Source of the DNA: Branchiostoma floridae
Lineage: Eukaryota > Chordata > Leptocardii > Amphioxiformes > Branchiostomatidae
Direction of reading: 5' to 3'
DNA: 64,000 bases
Assembly (NCBI RefSeq): GCF_000003815.2
Contig: NC_049979.1
Coordinates: 12,674,882 to 12,738,881, forward strand
Shown here: in pieces, positions 22,543 to 39,175 of the stretch
Layout of the letters: each line of letters begins with the position of its first letter
How positions within the stretch are numbered: the stretch's first letter is position 1
Notes under the pieces: generated by a model
The model's input: the letters and a program-made list of their open reading frames with translations, nothing else
What the model was told of the DNA's origin: nothing
Databases searched by the model: none
Program-made: the position numbers and the translations under genes

Positions 22543-25500
22543 GAAAACCCCTCCATCTTAAATTGCAGTACATGTATATCCCCTGGCATGTAGTCACAAT
22601 GGGGTAGGATGATTTTGTACAGAGCTTAGCAAGAACATTCCTAATGAATATTTTATAATTGAGCTATTGTGAGATGAGATGCTTAACAGACACATGGGAA
22701 TGTGTCACAGTTGTGTAACATCCTATCAGTTTGATCTTTCTAAAGATAGATAAGTGGAATTTTTGGTAGTTTGATTTCTTTAAGGTCTAGTAGTAACGAT
22801 GATTCAAATGTAATAATCGACTTTGAAGTTAACTATGATTGATTGAAGAGTTGACTTCTTGACTGAAACTATGATTTTGTGTCTAGAAATGTATCATTCC
22901 TTCAGCAAGAGACATTCTACTGCCCAGTTCTAGGTGTGTACTGTGTGACAGTGTGGTGCACAGATTTCTCACTCAGTCACCACAGGAGAGCTTTCCAAGG
23001 TGGTGAAGGGAACTTTTTGTATGGGGTTGGGTGATTGACAAGCATAATGCACAGGCACATGCATGTTACTTCCCCCTAAGGTGGCAACAGGAGCATCCCT
23101 GAATGTATTAAAACACTATTGTGCATATTGCAGTTGTCTCCACATACCAGTTTGCCATTGCTTTCAGAATAAATCTATAGACTTTTGCATTTAACTGCAA
23201 GGATTTCAGTTTCACTGAGAAGACCTCACCACTTAGTAGGACAAGGGATATCTCTGGTATTTTGCAGCAATCACATTGCTGAACATTTTTCAATGCCTGA
23301 GCAGGGCTGTATGTAGTGTCTGCTGGTATATACATTGTACATGTATGAACTTTACACTTAACTTGATTCAGCAAAGAATGTGAAGAGAATACATGGAAAT
23401 AGTCCCATGTCTATGGTCAAGTTAATTTGCCGTGATATCCTTACACCTGTCACAATTTATCATAGTTGCTGGCTTTTTTTATCATGTGTACTTCATAGCT
23501 ACACTACATGGGAAAGACTTGCATCATCATTAAAAAAGCCAACAAAAACAGAAAAAAAACATTATCTTTGTTTTCTTGTCTCATTCTCTGTTTCATCAGT
23601 TAAGTCACAAACCTGATGGTAGTGGAAGACACGGGTCATGACTTGTGTGGAGAATCCTGGAGGATGGTGTTAGCAGTGGAAAACACATTAAAAGTTGTTT
23701 GTTAATCCTCCTCGATAATTACAACCAAACATCAGAATGGTCATATAAAAAATATATTTGGAGACAAGGACCAGTAGTAGCAGTCTGTATTATTTTCTAT
23801 AAATTGAAATCAACAGTTATGTGAAAAAAATGTGACTTTTGAGGGCTGTATAGATTTCTGCATTGAGTATACTAAAACTACTTATTTGGCCTTGAATTAC
23901 TTGTAACTGTTGCCTATCATGGTCAAGACTGACAGCCTTTCAATAATGAAGTCAATAATTCAGCATGTGACAAGCAGAAGAAAACATGGAAGCTCAACGA
24001 CAAGATTTACCACAGGCAAGCATAATTACATACATATCAAGACATTAGTACATTGAGATAAGATTAACCTTTCAGATACCACTGCACAAATTTCTCATAA
24101 TCATATGATTGAATATTAACTAAAGTTTGGTTTCAGTGGTCGTAACTTTGCTTTAACAAAGATGAATAACCATTTGATATTCTACCATTGTATCTTCTGT
24201 GTTACAAAGTATACAACAATTTTCATTCACACATATTACATTGTGCATGTAGTTACAATTTAGTTCACACAATTTCCCTTCCAACATGAACAAATTATAC
24301 CATAATTCCATAATCTTAATAGATTGAGTTCAATGGTTGCTCATCATTAATCATGAGGAAAAGGTGTAACACACTTCTACATAAGTATTATAACTCCATC
24401 ATACTAACACAGAGAAGCAATCATAGGAGTCATGAAACAAAACATCTACTGCAATATTTAAAGTAAATAACATCAGTTCACTAGCTGTAGGATCTTTCAG
24501 TGCAATAAAGAGACACTACAAAACTAACACTTCTTAGCATTTATACATCTTTTGTTAACTCCATCATGCTATTTTTCATCAGGCAATCATGGGAGCCACA
24601 TTCATCATTAAAAACTTTCTGTCATAAGATTTAATTACCTTTTTTTTCATATTCTGTAAAAAAATCTGTTATGAGGCAAAGCAGTACATGGTAAACCCTG
24701 ACAGGAATTCTCAGTACAAAATGGGTGGCATTACTTTACAAACTGACTGATGGCTAACGCGGCTGTTTTGATAGAAATATTCTCATGTCAAAGGACCACT
24801 GATTTTCACATCTGCCATCCTGCTGTCATATGGAAAAGTTGGCACTAAAGGAGAGGATCAGGATGGATGATGGGGAGTGAAATAAGGGGAGAAATTGCAC
24901 CAAGGCAAACTTAATGTTATCTAGTTCCAAAGTCTGTTACATTATCACAATAGCTAAAATAACTTCAGTACACATCAGCCTCTTTTCTGGTTCTCCCTAT
25001 TTCATCATTTTGTTCTGAGGTCAGTGATCACATATTTGCCACTTGATTTCCTGTAACAAAAATGGCTGCCATCTTAGGTTGGAGCACCTACTCATGATTT
25101 CAAACATCATTTGGACATTTCTAGTCTGTTATCTGAAGTCAAAGGTCTACTACGATATAATATTCAGCCCAAAGGCAAAAGTCTATGTTAAAACTGGGAA
25201 AGTGATTCTATTTCCCATAGATTTAAAATTTCAAAATTAATTGGGGAATCATTTTTCAGATTCAGCATTGTCTGCAAAAGGCACAAAGACTGCAAACAGA
25301 GTGACAAACTGATTAGCTGGATGGTATGGTCTCCGCCTTACCCAGAATTGTACTGTTGCATATTAGTAACTAGACAGCTCTCGGCAAGTAACATGTTGTT
25401 TGCAAAAATTGCCTACAATGCTCAGGTGCTTCATGCTAAATGAAACTCTTACAACATTGAATTAACAGAAATATGTGGCTTTGAATGCATGTTTCAACCA

Positions 25501-25593
25501 TCTCAATACAGTTTGGGCCTTTAGGTGCAATCATGCCCATTACAGGCACTAACATGACCCACCGTGATTTCACTACTTAAGTCATCTTCCCAA
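22543..25593. other. Convergent 3' UTR/intergenic region of SNX6 and LPGAT1
   Basis: Three kilobases of AT-rich sequence between the two facing stop codons. A plus-strand AATAAA at 23168-23173 is a possible SNX6 poly(A) signal. No clear minus-strand signal for LPGAT1 was singled out. No additional gene recognised. Confidence 0.6.
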
Positions 25594-28541
25594 TTACGAG
25601 ATCCACTGTAACACTGTACTGACAGTGTACCACTGCAGAGCAGAGGAGCATAAGTAGAAGAGATGGATAGACAACATCCACCATGGGCTAAATTTGATCT
25701 CCACGGCTTCGTCTGTAGTTTTTGTCCCTGGTCGTGTCGTACCAGGGGGAAACTTCCCCGTGGAGTAGAAGTTGGACAGAAGCTCCTCCTTCTCTTCAAA
25801 CCGCTTGTACAGCCATTTTGTCAGCCCTTCCTCATCCCGCGGAACCTCAGAAATGGGGAAATATCTGAAAGAGCCAGGTAGATAATGCACTGATTTCGTG
25901 TACTATGAAAACTTTACAAATTCCATAAATTTACATTATCTTTCACTGTCTACCTTACTCACATTGGTCACTTGCACCAGAAAGGCTATATAGAACCCCC
26001 TTGCATAGAGCATTGCCTTTAACAATGCACTGAAACTAAAAATACCTATCTTTCAATCTGATACAAAATTATATCTTTTCTTAAGTTACGATGAAATTCA
26101 AGTGAAGGAATTGCATTGACGATTTTTCCAGCAAATGAATGGAAAATTAGCTGACAAACCAATTTGTCCTCTTTATCTCCCACTGAGAAAACATCATATG
26201 CATGTCATCTTTCACCTTCACCTATGTACACCTATTTCTTATCTACAGTGGCCACAATATGTCACACCCTTCAAATGTTGAAGGTAGCACAACACTGCAT
26301 GTTTTCATGCACATGGGAGACAAGCAATCCTCACACATGGCATTGAAGGCTAATGCACAGTACATGAACAGATTTTGTGCATTGAGTGTTCTGTACCTGT
26401 AGTGCAGTGTGGTGGGATATGGTGGTCTCCATGTTGATACAAGGGTCTGTATGTCCAGCGGTCTGCCATCCTGATATGCAATGGTGATGTCAACAATCCA
26501 CTTAATGTGCTGACCTTTAATGGCAGAAGACATTGAAAAGATTGTTAAAAGCTGGCAGATAGTAAGTACCACATATATTAGAAAAAACAGCAACCTGGCA
26601 GAAAATATTTGCACCATTTGCACTAACTGCTAAAAAGAATTGATGCGAGCAAGAGTATTTGTATGGGAACACTCTTTGTAATATTCTGCTGTTAAAAATA
26701 CATGAATCACAAAGTCCATAGTCTGTAAACAGTAACTTGCCTTCTGAGTGCACTGCACCATTTTCCTGTAGTGGCCCATTTCTATGGGTCACTGGTGGGC
26801 CAACACTGTCCAGGATGGTTTTCAGGGCTCCGATTCGAGGAAGCACCACATGCTGTAGGACAGGCAGGTTGTGCTTTCTTGCATACCTGAAATACGAGGA
26901 ATAGGGAGTGACGTTTCATGGGGGTTTTGAGGAGGGAAGTAGGGCCTATGGCTGTCCCTTCCATTTTCCTGTAGCTACCTCATAACATTTACTGTTTCCT
27001 TTTGCTTTGTTAGCTTTGTTCAAACTGTTACTCCAGGAGAGATAGCATCATAGCAACCACTACAAAGCAGTCCAGATAGAGCTGGGCAAGGCTAGGTATT
27101 AGGTAATCAGATGACATGGCTTCCATTGATTTCTTTTCTTCCATTTCAAATCAATTCTGCAAATAGCATACATAGATTTTCTTGATAAAACTTCCCTGGG
27201 AATAATCTACCTGTTTTGTTTTGGTTTACATATAAGCTTTACTCACTTCTGACTCCGTTCTCGTCTCTTCCTGAGAAATCCTCCCTCTGGGAACAGAATG
27301 ATCCACTGGTGATTCCTGTTCAGATACCTGGTCTTTAGGTGATCCTTCAGTAGCTTCAGCATGACCTCACGGTACTGCTGTCCCTGGATCAGGTTACAAT
27401 ATGGTGTATTAGCATGGGAAAATCCCTATTGTCAAAAAACATGCAATATACCTACTGCTCTTTAACAGAGTACATGTTATGGTAGCTTGATATAACTTGA
27501 TAAGGGGGACAAAAATCACACATAATATCTGGAGTCACTGCAAGCCTTACACAGTTAGTAAGGGTACATTGTCTGACTTTCAGGATTCAGCAAATAACAT
27601 TTTATATTTTGGCATATTTTAGGCATTTTGAGCCTCTGGACTGGACCAACTGAAAATTTACAATAATTACTAAGACTGTATTGGAACTTTTGTACACAAC
27701 CTGCTGCAGAAAGAAGTCGCCATGAGTCCAGGCACACCAGCCAAAGTTGGAGTACAGGAAGATGTAGTCCATGATCCACATCATGCGCCTCACCACTGGG
27801 CCCTTGTGCTGAAGGGCGGCCATAAGGGTGGCCACGTCAGCTGTGGACTGGTGGTTCACTATAACTATTGCCTCATCACTGTAGGTGTGAGAGATGTCCT
27901 CACCACACTCGTATACTGAGAAGGAAACACAAAAATGAGACATGAAAATATAGATCTTGCATTATTCTATAGACCTGTGACACTGCCAATACGTATGCCA
28001 CTGGTAGCAAAAGTATTGAGCCAGCAGTCACTACTGAGGAAGGTACTCAGGCTAGCTATATTTTTAATAGAGATATTGCCAGCATGCAATTCAGCTTTTA
28101 ACTGTGATGTGTTATCGATTGACTGAAAACAAAATTCATAAAAAGTATCTGAATATTAAAGGTACATTCTTTCCTCTCAAATAATAGTTCAATACTCAGT
28201 AAAACACTTTTGAGGTTCACCAAGTAACAGGTATAACCATTGTAAGATAGCTCAATTATGAAATTACTACCCCCGGTACACTTACTCTTGTATCCAGCAC
28301 TGTAACCCCACCAGCCAACCTGGGCCAAAAGCCACTTGAACATGATGCCCTCCAGTCTCCAGAATAGTTCAGGTCTGAGTATGCGCACAGGCTGCAGACA
28401 CAGCAACCACAGGAAATGGGCAGGGATCACGTACAAGTTGTTGACCGTGATAAACACTAATCGCAGAGCAATCCTCAGCAGGTACCAGGTCCATGGCAGA
28501 AGCCACAACTGCAGTTGAGTCACGCGATCAACAAGTGCCAT
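25594..28541 (-). CDS. LPGAT1: Lysophosphatidylglycerol acyltransferase 1-like
   Basis: ER membrane acyltransferase of the PlsC/AGPAT superfamily that reacylates lysophospholipids. Six exons in transcript order, 28286-28541, 27701-27915, 27247-27383, 26741-26886, 26397-26514 and 25594-25864, give 380 residues (human LPGAT1 is about 370). The first exon codes a hydrophobic N-terminal segment (LRIALRLVFITVNNLYVIP) for membrane insertion. The catalytic NHX4D motif is NHQSTAD in exon 2, and FPEGGFLRKRRE in exon 3 is the substrate-binding motif seen in vertebrate LPGAT1. A hydrophobic segment near the C-terminus (WMLSIHLFYLCSSALQW) is likely a second anchor. The intron after 26741 uses a GC donor (GAAG|GCAAGT), forced by frame. 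An acceptor lies one base 5' of the ATG, so the 5' UTR is split. Confidence 0.94.
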
Positions 28542-29899
28542 TCTGTAGAGTACATGAACACATGTATTATTTTCAATGATACATTCAACACATTTGGGTA
28601 CATACAGTTCGCATCACTGTGTCAGCAAGGGCCTGTGCAACTTCAATTACATGTATGTCTTAGGTTTATTATTCCACAATCATGGTCAAAACAATTGTCT
28701 TTCCATTGTACATCTAAACTATACTTCAATGTTGTTTTAAGAACAGATGCATTAAAAGGAAATTTCAGACAATGTGCTTTTTATCTGCCATCAGTATCCA
28801 TTTACCATCACTCAGTACCCTCTGATAGCAAAAATTGTGTTGTAATTTGCAGGCAACATTATCCTTAGTTGATAAACCAATATTGTTTGATTTATGTGTT
28901 GACAGTGCCATGTTTCTTGTATGCTTTTCACACATGACCAAGCAATAACTGTGAATTAGTAGTATTTATCCATGACTAGCATTGGCCATGGTCACGTTAT
29001 TAGAAATCACTGAACAATTTGTGCAATGAATTATAATCTTTCAGCTCAATAATTACTGCTGACTGTTATGCCAAGTTATAGCTTATTTTGGTCAGTGAGT
29101 GACTTCCAGCTGTGTGTTATTGCCACAACATTGTCACCAGCCATGGTTGTGCTGACCCTATGTCACCAATATAGCCAATCCAAATATTGTTTGTTGTTTT
29201 CATCAAGGACTTCTACTATACTGAGAGTGAAAAGAACCCCATGGTTTCATGCACAGCTTCCTTAAGAAAACATTATTTACTCAGTCGTTTGTCGGCGCTT
29301 GAACCCCACTGTACGATGTTGTAACGATGTCCCTCGACAAGTCCTTCAAGATAACACGTACCTACCTGTCTGTGTGCACAGATCTTCTGTAGTCGGACAC
29401 TATCAGTTATGTCAACCAAACATTGTCGAGTCTAAATGTTCCCATCTTGGTTTGTTCCCGCTCATGACAGGATGACCCGCCCACATACCGACACCCACAC
29501 GGCACCTTCCTCGCTAAAACCCCGTCCAAACACTTCGTCGATGCAGAAAAACCCTGGCGTGAACCGAATCACAATCTGGTGCAGATTAATGGCCGTTTGA
29601 GAAAAATGGATAACGTTACATCTGATCTGTTTCCTGCGTGCTACCCAGGCCACTTTCACCTGGAAACCTCGGGTAACACTACACCGCGACAACACGTATT
29701 AACGCAAAACTAGTCATTGCAACAATTAAACGACACTATATACCAGCAATATAGCATATAAAAATACTAAATACATATTTTAACTGAACAGGGGACGAAT
29801 TACGGTAGTTATGGCAGCAAAGTCCTCCAGAGATGATTAGCGGTGCGTTTGGATGCAGTAAACCACCTGCCTGAGGAAGGTGAAAGGTGAAAGGTCAAC
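28542..29899. promoter_or_regulatory. Divergent LPGAT1/FH promoter region
   Basis: The two genes are head to head with about 1.36 kb between start codons. On the minus strand a good donor (CAGACAG|GTAGGTAC) at 29366/29365 could end a 5' non-coding exon of LPGAT1, joining the acceptor at 28543, which would leave about 0.5 kb of shared promoter. No TATA box stands out. Exact transcription starts are not visible. Confidence 0.45.
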
Positions 29900-34068
<4,169 letters not shown>

Positions 34069-35046
34069 TGTTACAGGTCCTGAACTCACCTCTACAAAGT
34101 ATCCAACAGTTTGAATGGCTCTGTATTCTGCCCTTTTAAGTGCCATGGATGTTGGGTCAGACTGGCTACAATACAATTCATCACACTTGAAGTGATATCT
34201 TCGTCAAAAAGTGTCTGCTGTTTATTAAAAAAAACGCATTTACTGTCAATGCCGCTTATGCTGTACACTGTTTGTATCAATAGAATAGCATGACATAATC
34301 ACCAACAATGCCTTGTTGCATTTGTATAAATATGTAGTGAAATATCTGCTTAACTATTTTGAAATAACGTACATCGATGGACTAAAGATTTTTGGTATCT
34401 TCATGAAATAAGGGTTGGTTTGATATGTAGGAGATATTGAGCTTCACATGTTTCAATACTCTTACAAGATATTTTTTCTCTATTACATGAGATGATTTTT
34501 TTCCACACAATAACAAATGCTACATAAATGAAGGGTACTGTACAACATGTTTATCAGTTGTGATTTACTATGGTCTTACATGTCTTGTAAAGCATATTCT
34601 AACTTTTCCCCAATCCCACTGCATTTTGGACATGTGGTGACCCTTGCACTTCGGCACTGCCCAGAATGCAACAAGACTTGTGGAAATGTCTATGTATGTT
34701 CCTCGGACCCAGTGTGCAGGTGTAACATAGCTTCACAGAACCAGACACATAGGTTCTCTTGACCATGACAGATAATCAACCTCTTTGAGCCATCTTAACC
34801 TGGCATCTGTACTCATTGTGTAATACAAACATTATATTGAACAAAAAACTATAATGGCCAATTGCCTGAATTATTTGATGTAATAGTGTAACTAAACGCA
34901 TTCAAAGCCATATTCTAAATCAACCAAAACTAACTACTTCAAGACTAGCGGCCATAAAAAATTAGATAATCTTTGTAAGTGACAACTCATCAGTCGTGTA
35001 CTGCTGAAATAGCAGCAATCTGCTGAACATAATATGAAAAAACACT
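34069..35046. other. Convergent 3' region of FH and WDR92
   Basis: AT-rich spacer between facing stop codons, presumably both 3' UTRs. No canonical plus-strand AATAAA was found close to the FH stop. Nothing else recognised. Confidence 0.6.
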
Positions 35047-38000
35047 TTACAGTCTGTTAAGTTTTGTGACAATGAGCACCCTCAGACACTGGTCAAATGC
35101 AGTGCACACACACAGACCAACTTTGTCTGGGCTCCAGTCAAACCCTGCTATTGGTTGTGTGGACAACGTGACATTTTGAAGAAGTGACACTGTCCCTGCC
35201 ACACCCATGTCCACGCCCTTGTCATCTGCCTTCACCCTCTTGTCTGGGTACGAACTGTTGGAAGCAAGAAGCTGTGTCAAAATTAATCTCACAAAGCTGA
35301 GAATTAGGGATGTACCGATACAGTACCGGTACAATCAATTAGGTACAGGTATCAAAATACCGGAACACTGGTGTACCGGTACTGGACCTGTATCTAATTA
35401 GTGCAAGCCAGGCAGGATAACAGGTCAGGGGATGGCCACTTTGACAGATAAAATTACTGTGAAATTACCACAGCAGTCTCTGAGCCCCAGTGAGGGAAAA
35501 ACAACAATTTTGTAAGGATCAAATTTTTGTTGCATCAAGTGTCTACCATAATAAACACGTTTTTATTGGTTCAAACATGCTTCTATCCTTTTAATACATT
35601 GTTTTGCCGTTATAACATATTATATTATAATATTATCATATAATATTCAATGCCATGCATTTAGGTCCGGACTCATTAGGTCCGGACCTGTACCTAAACC
35701 TCTGGATTCGAATCCGGACCTGTACCTTAACGTGGGTTTAGGTACGCATCCCTACTGAGAATACATACATGTTGAATCTGATCACATTTCTATCAGAGGT
35801 TACTTTTCATTGCCAGCTACTTCCCCTGGTATCAACACTAGCACTAGCAACTTGGACAGAATCATTTAACGTCTGATCATTCTTGCAATGTAAGCACTAC
35901 CAGTACTGCTTTTAGGATACAATGGTCAAACATACATTACAAATTACATTAGCTAAAAAAATGTTGATGGAAAATGAAACATACTACTGCCACAGGTTGA
36001 GAGTACCACTCCCTCCACAAGTCATGAACACATCTCTGTTCTGGGGAAGATGCCTGGCTAACCAGACAGTAGACTTGTGAGCCTGTTAAGTAGATAGTAT
36101 AATGATCATCAGTCAGTGAGATTTTCAGGGTTTCATATAAAACAATCATAGTCATGCTGGGAAAATAAAATACCCGCTGGATTTGAGGAGTATTTGAACA
36201 ATGTGCTGACTAATAATAATATTATGATATATGCACAAAGTTATTTTTCTGGTACCCACTTACATCAGCTATGATGAGTGAGCTCTCAGGGTGTTCTTCC
36301 CTGTGAGAGGCTTTACCCTGCACTGCATAGATGAAGGTGTATGCAAGGAGGTTAAAATCAAGTGTCTTCTATCTACATAAATCAAGTTCATTATACCTGT
36401 ACAATGTCTGGCATGAGTACTACATACATCATTCTTATCAAATGACAAACTACCTTTTCTGAGAGAGAGGCGAATCCTTTTGTTGGGTGCTGAGTACGCA
36501 TGTCAAATACATGGAATTTGGATTCCAAAGTGGTTGCCACCATCTTGTTCATGTCGATGTCCTTCCTGTCAAACTCCACACTGCATACCTAAAATGCAAC
36601 AATGACAGATTTGTGTTTAAAAATGTGGTGTCATACAAATGACTATAGGTTTTGTTCATTTTTCAAGTGTGTACCTTAAAATCAACAATGACAGATCTCT
36701 GGAAGACTGTTTATGAAAATCAAATGCTACTGACACTTCATATCACATGTTGATTATATCAAGGTGATTTTAACCTCCTTGATTATATCAACCACAAAAT
36801 TGCAGTCACTGTTACACGAAACAGACTCATTTGTCTTCAGCCTTATGATTTCCATTAACTACCTTTCACCCAGAGCAACAAGCACAAAACTGACAGAGCT
36901 CTTTGCACTTATCTCTTACCCCATTCTTCACATTTGTCTCCCATCGTAAGGCCATGTTCCTTAGGTCAAACAGCTTGATGTCTCCATTGTCATAACCAGC
37001 ACAAACACATCTCTCTGTAGGGGAGTATGCATTCCCTAAAGAAAACAAAATGTTAAGTTAACTACTGTGGTTCAACTTTTAATACATGTTTTGCACTTGT
37101 ATTTGCACATTTGAATTACCATAGCATACACAAAAGGGCTATAATTATAAAGAAAAGGCCCACCAAAGGCTACAGTCCAACAGTCTCTTCTTGCCTCTGC
37201 CTCAGAGGGTTCCATTGTTGCCACAGGCAAATCCTTCTGTCGAGGGTCCCACACCTTCACACTCCCTGCAACAATAACAAAAAGTTTTAACTTTGATGTA
37301 AACTCACTTGCAGACAACTACAGTTACAAACACTCATGAGACATGAGATGCTAGATAAAACAGATATATGAATGTACCATCTCTGCTGCCAGTGACAAGC
37401 TCAGGGGCTCCCTCCCCAATCCCCAGGCCTCCAACTCCATCAATACAGTTGATGATCTCCTTGTGAGCTGGAGCATGGTATACTGGAGTGTCCACATTTT
37501 CCAAGTCCCTACAATAACAGATATGTGGTAGAATTTAGATACAGTATAAGATAATGTTTGATACAATTTCCCATCATTGAAATAACATTTGGAAAAAAAA
37601 ATGAGAAAAAGTTTAACTTACATTTTAAATATTTTTATATTCATAATCTATCACAGGCTTTACACAGTTGAAGGCACTGTAATCTATTCTCATCAGTCCT
37701 ATAAGTATGTTGAATAAATATCATAACTTACCAAATTGACAGTTTTCCATCAAAGTCTCCAGTTGCAAGGTTCCTTTGCTGAAGGCTTGCTGCCCCAAAG
37801 GTGCCACACTTAAAAGCTTTGGGTTTTTCACGCTAAAATGAGGGATATATATTGTATATTGATTTACATAGATACATAGATAACACACGGAAATGTATGA
37901 CAGCCATAAAAAAACATATGATGGAAAAGCACATTGCTCTAAATTATCTCTAATCTATGATTATCACCCAACACATTTCCATGGCAACCAACAAATTATC

Positions 38001-38254
38001 ATGAGATTTATCAGACGATTGTTACGGACCTTCCACATTTATCATCGCATTCAAGACAAGTGTACTGGCTGTCATACCTCTTTCAGCAGCTTGACTTCTC
38101 CTTTGGACACCTCATAGATCTGCAGGGCACCTGTCCCTCGGGCATGGTTACCCAGCACAACGAACTTAGCACTACAGGGGATCCACTTGCAGTCAAACAA
38201 CGTGTAGTTTAGAGACTTCTCCACATGCGCAATGATCTGGGGCTTATCCACCAT
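35047..38254 (-). CDS. WDR92: WD-repeat protein 92 (dynein assembly factor 10)
   Basis: WD40 adaptor of the R2TP-prefoldin chaperone network needed for axonemal dynein assembly; also called Monad/DNAAF10. Eight exons in transcript order, 38078-38254, 37732-37832, 37378-37508, 37164-37265, 36920-37035, 36454-36588, 35985-36082 and 35047-35254, give 355 residues (human about 357). Repeat cores are clear: [104 protein letters not shown], ending [11 protein letters not shown]. The donor of exon 7 was chosen as TA|GTATGT because it restores the LWQYSYPDKR reading aligned with vertebrates. The last intron holds a hAT-type MITE; intron 6 holds an 18-codon candidate cassette exon. Confidence 0.96.
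35305..35754. mobile_element. Non-autonomous hAT-type MITE, 450 bp
   Basis: The element begins TAGGGATGTACC and ends GGTACGCATCCCTA, i.e. terminal inverted repeats TAGGGATG/CATCCCTA that continue after a 2-nt offset. It is flanked by a perfect 8-bp duplication CTGAGAAT (35297-35304 and 35755-35762). An 8-bp duplication and TAGGG-type ends are the hallmark of the hAT superfamily. The interior is rich in GGTACCGG/GGTCCGGACC-like palindromic words and has no transposase frame. It sits in the last WDR92 intron, only about 50 nt upstream of the exon 8 acceptor, so insertion was tolerated near the branch point region. The intact duplication suggests a fairly recent insertion. Confidence 0.92.
36264..36317 (-). 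other. WDR92: Candidate 54-nt cassette exon of WDR92
   Basis: In intron 6 the minus strand shows an acceptor (CTATGCAGTGCAG) and a strong donor (GAT|GTAAGTGGG) around 54 nt, phase 0 at both ends like the flanking exons. It would add [18 protein letters not shown] between SEK and AHKS, on a loop between two WD blades. Vertebrate WDR92 lacks it as far as I know. The frame stays open upstream too, so a longer exon is possible. Confidence 0.35.
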
Positions 38255-38746
38255 GTTTAAGGGTTATGTGTACCTTACCCAAACTGATACCACATACGCT
38301 GTATCTGCAGGAAGGTCGAGGTTGACAAAGAATTTGGTGACAAGAACCTTCTAGTTCATGCGAACCGCCATTTGCAACTTGGGCGACTACATTTGCAGGT
38401 GATACAGATTAATCTATATCTTTATTTAGTAGTCCATAGCACTTCACAATACACAGATAAAGCATCAAATATTATATATGTCTACAGTTAAGTGATGTTT
38501 AGAGGAACTGTGGCACTAAACGTATTTTATCATAAAAAGAATTTTAAAGCCCCCCCCCCCCCAGATTCAAAGTGTATTGATCGCCGTGACGTCATCATTA
38601 ATGGTGGCCACAGATCGAGAAAGAAGCAAATCGCACAACCGATCGACGATTAGCTGTCCATTTACCGCTGCAGGTTCCTTCCAGTGACTTTATAGCTCTG
38701 TATATGAACCTAGACAGCCGATTGAACTCGATTCCATTCCACTGAA
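38255..38746. promoter_or_regulatory. Bidirectional WDR92/TRAPPC2 promoter region
   Basis: Only 492 bp separate the two start codons. A full palindromic CRE, TGACGTCA, lies at 38587-38594, about 150 bp upstream of the TRAPPC2 ATG, followed by AATGGTGGCCAC. A run of 13 C is at 38550-38562. The CRE is a direct sequence match; CREB/ATF control of either gene is inferred. Confidence 0.55.
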
Positions 38747-39175
38747 ATGGCAGGAAATTACTATTTTGCCATAGTAGGGCACCACGACAACCCTATCTTC
38801 GAGATGGAGTACGCCCCTCCCAACAAACCAGCGGAGACCAAGAAGGACGACCACCGACACCTGAACCAGTTCATCGCCCATGCAGCGCTGGACCTGGTGG
38901 AGGAGCAGATGTGGATGACGAACAACATGTACCTGAAGACAGTGGACAGGTTTAACGAGTGGTTTGTGTCCGCCTTTGTGACGGCTGGCGGAATGCGCCT
39001 CATCATGCTGCACGACCAGAAAAATGAAGATGGCATTAAGAACTTCTTCCAGGATATGTACGAGACTTACGCCAAACACGCCATGAATCCATTCTACGAA
39101 CCAAATACGGTCATCAAGTCACAGGCGTTTGAAAGAAAGGCACAGTTCTACGGCAAAAAGTACTTGACCGGGTGA
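38747..39175 (+). CDS. TRAPPC2: TRAPP complex subunit 2 (sedlin), intronless
   Basis: Small longin-fold subunit of the TRAPP tethering complexes in ER-Golgi traffic. A single uninterrupted frame of 142 residues; the family is about 140. It starts [20 protein letters not shown] and keeps [36 protein letters not shown] and [13 protein letters not shown], all highly conserved in sedlin. Vertebrate TRAPPC2 is split by introns in its coding region, while the human retrocopy TRAPPC2B is not, so this may be an intron-loss or retroposed version that sits beside a divergent promoter. An AATAAA at 39678-39683 gives a 3' UTR of about 0.5 kb; no poly-A tract or flanking direct repeat marks a recent retrocopy. 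Confidence 0.96.
   Translation: MAGNYYFAIVGHHDNPIFEMEYAPPNKPAETKKDDHRHLNQFIAHAALDLVEEQMWMTNNMYLKTVDRFNEWFVSAFVTAGGMRLIMLHDQKNEDGIKNFFQDMYETYAKHAMNPFYEPNTVIKSQAFERKAQFYGKKYLTG

Noticed and set aside
28515-28868. 117-codon plus-strand frame upstream of LPGAT1
   Set aside because: No recognisable domain; overlaps the LPGAT1 5' intron and start region.
38690-39079. 129- and 91-codon frames antisense to TRAPPC2
   Set aside because: Shadow frames of the strongly conserved sense gene.
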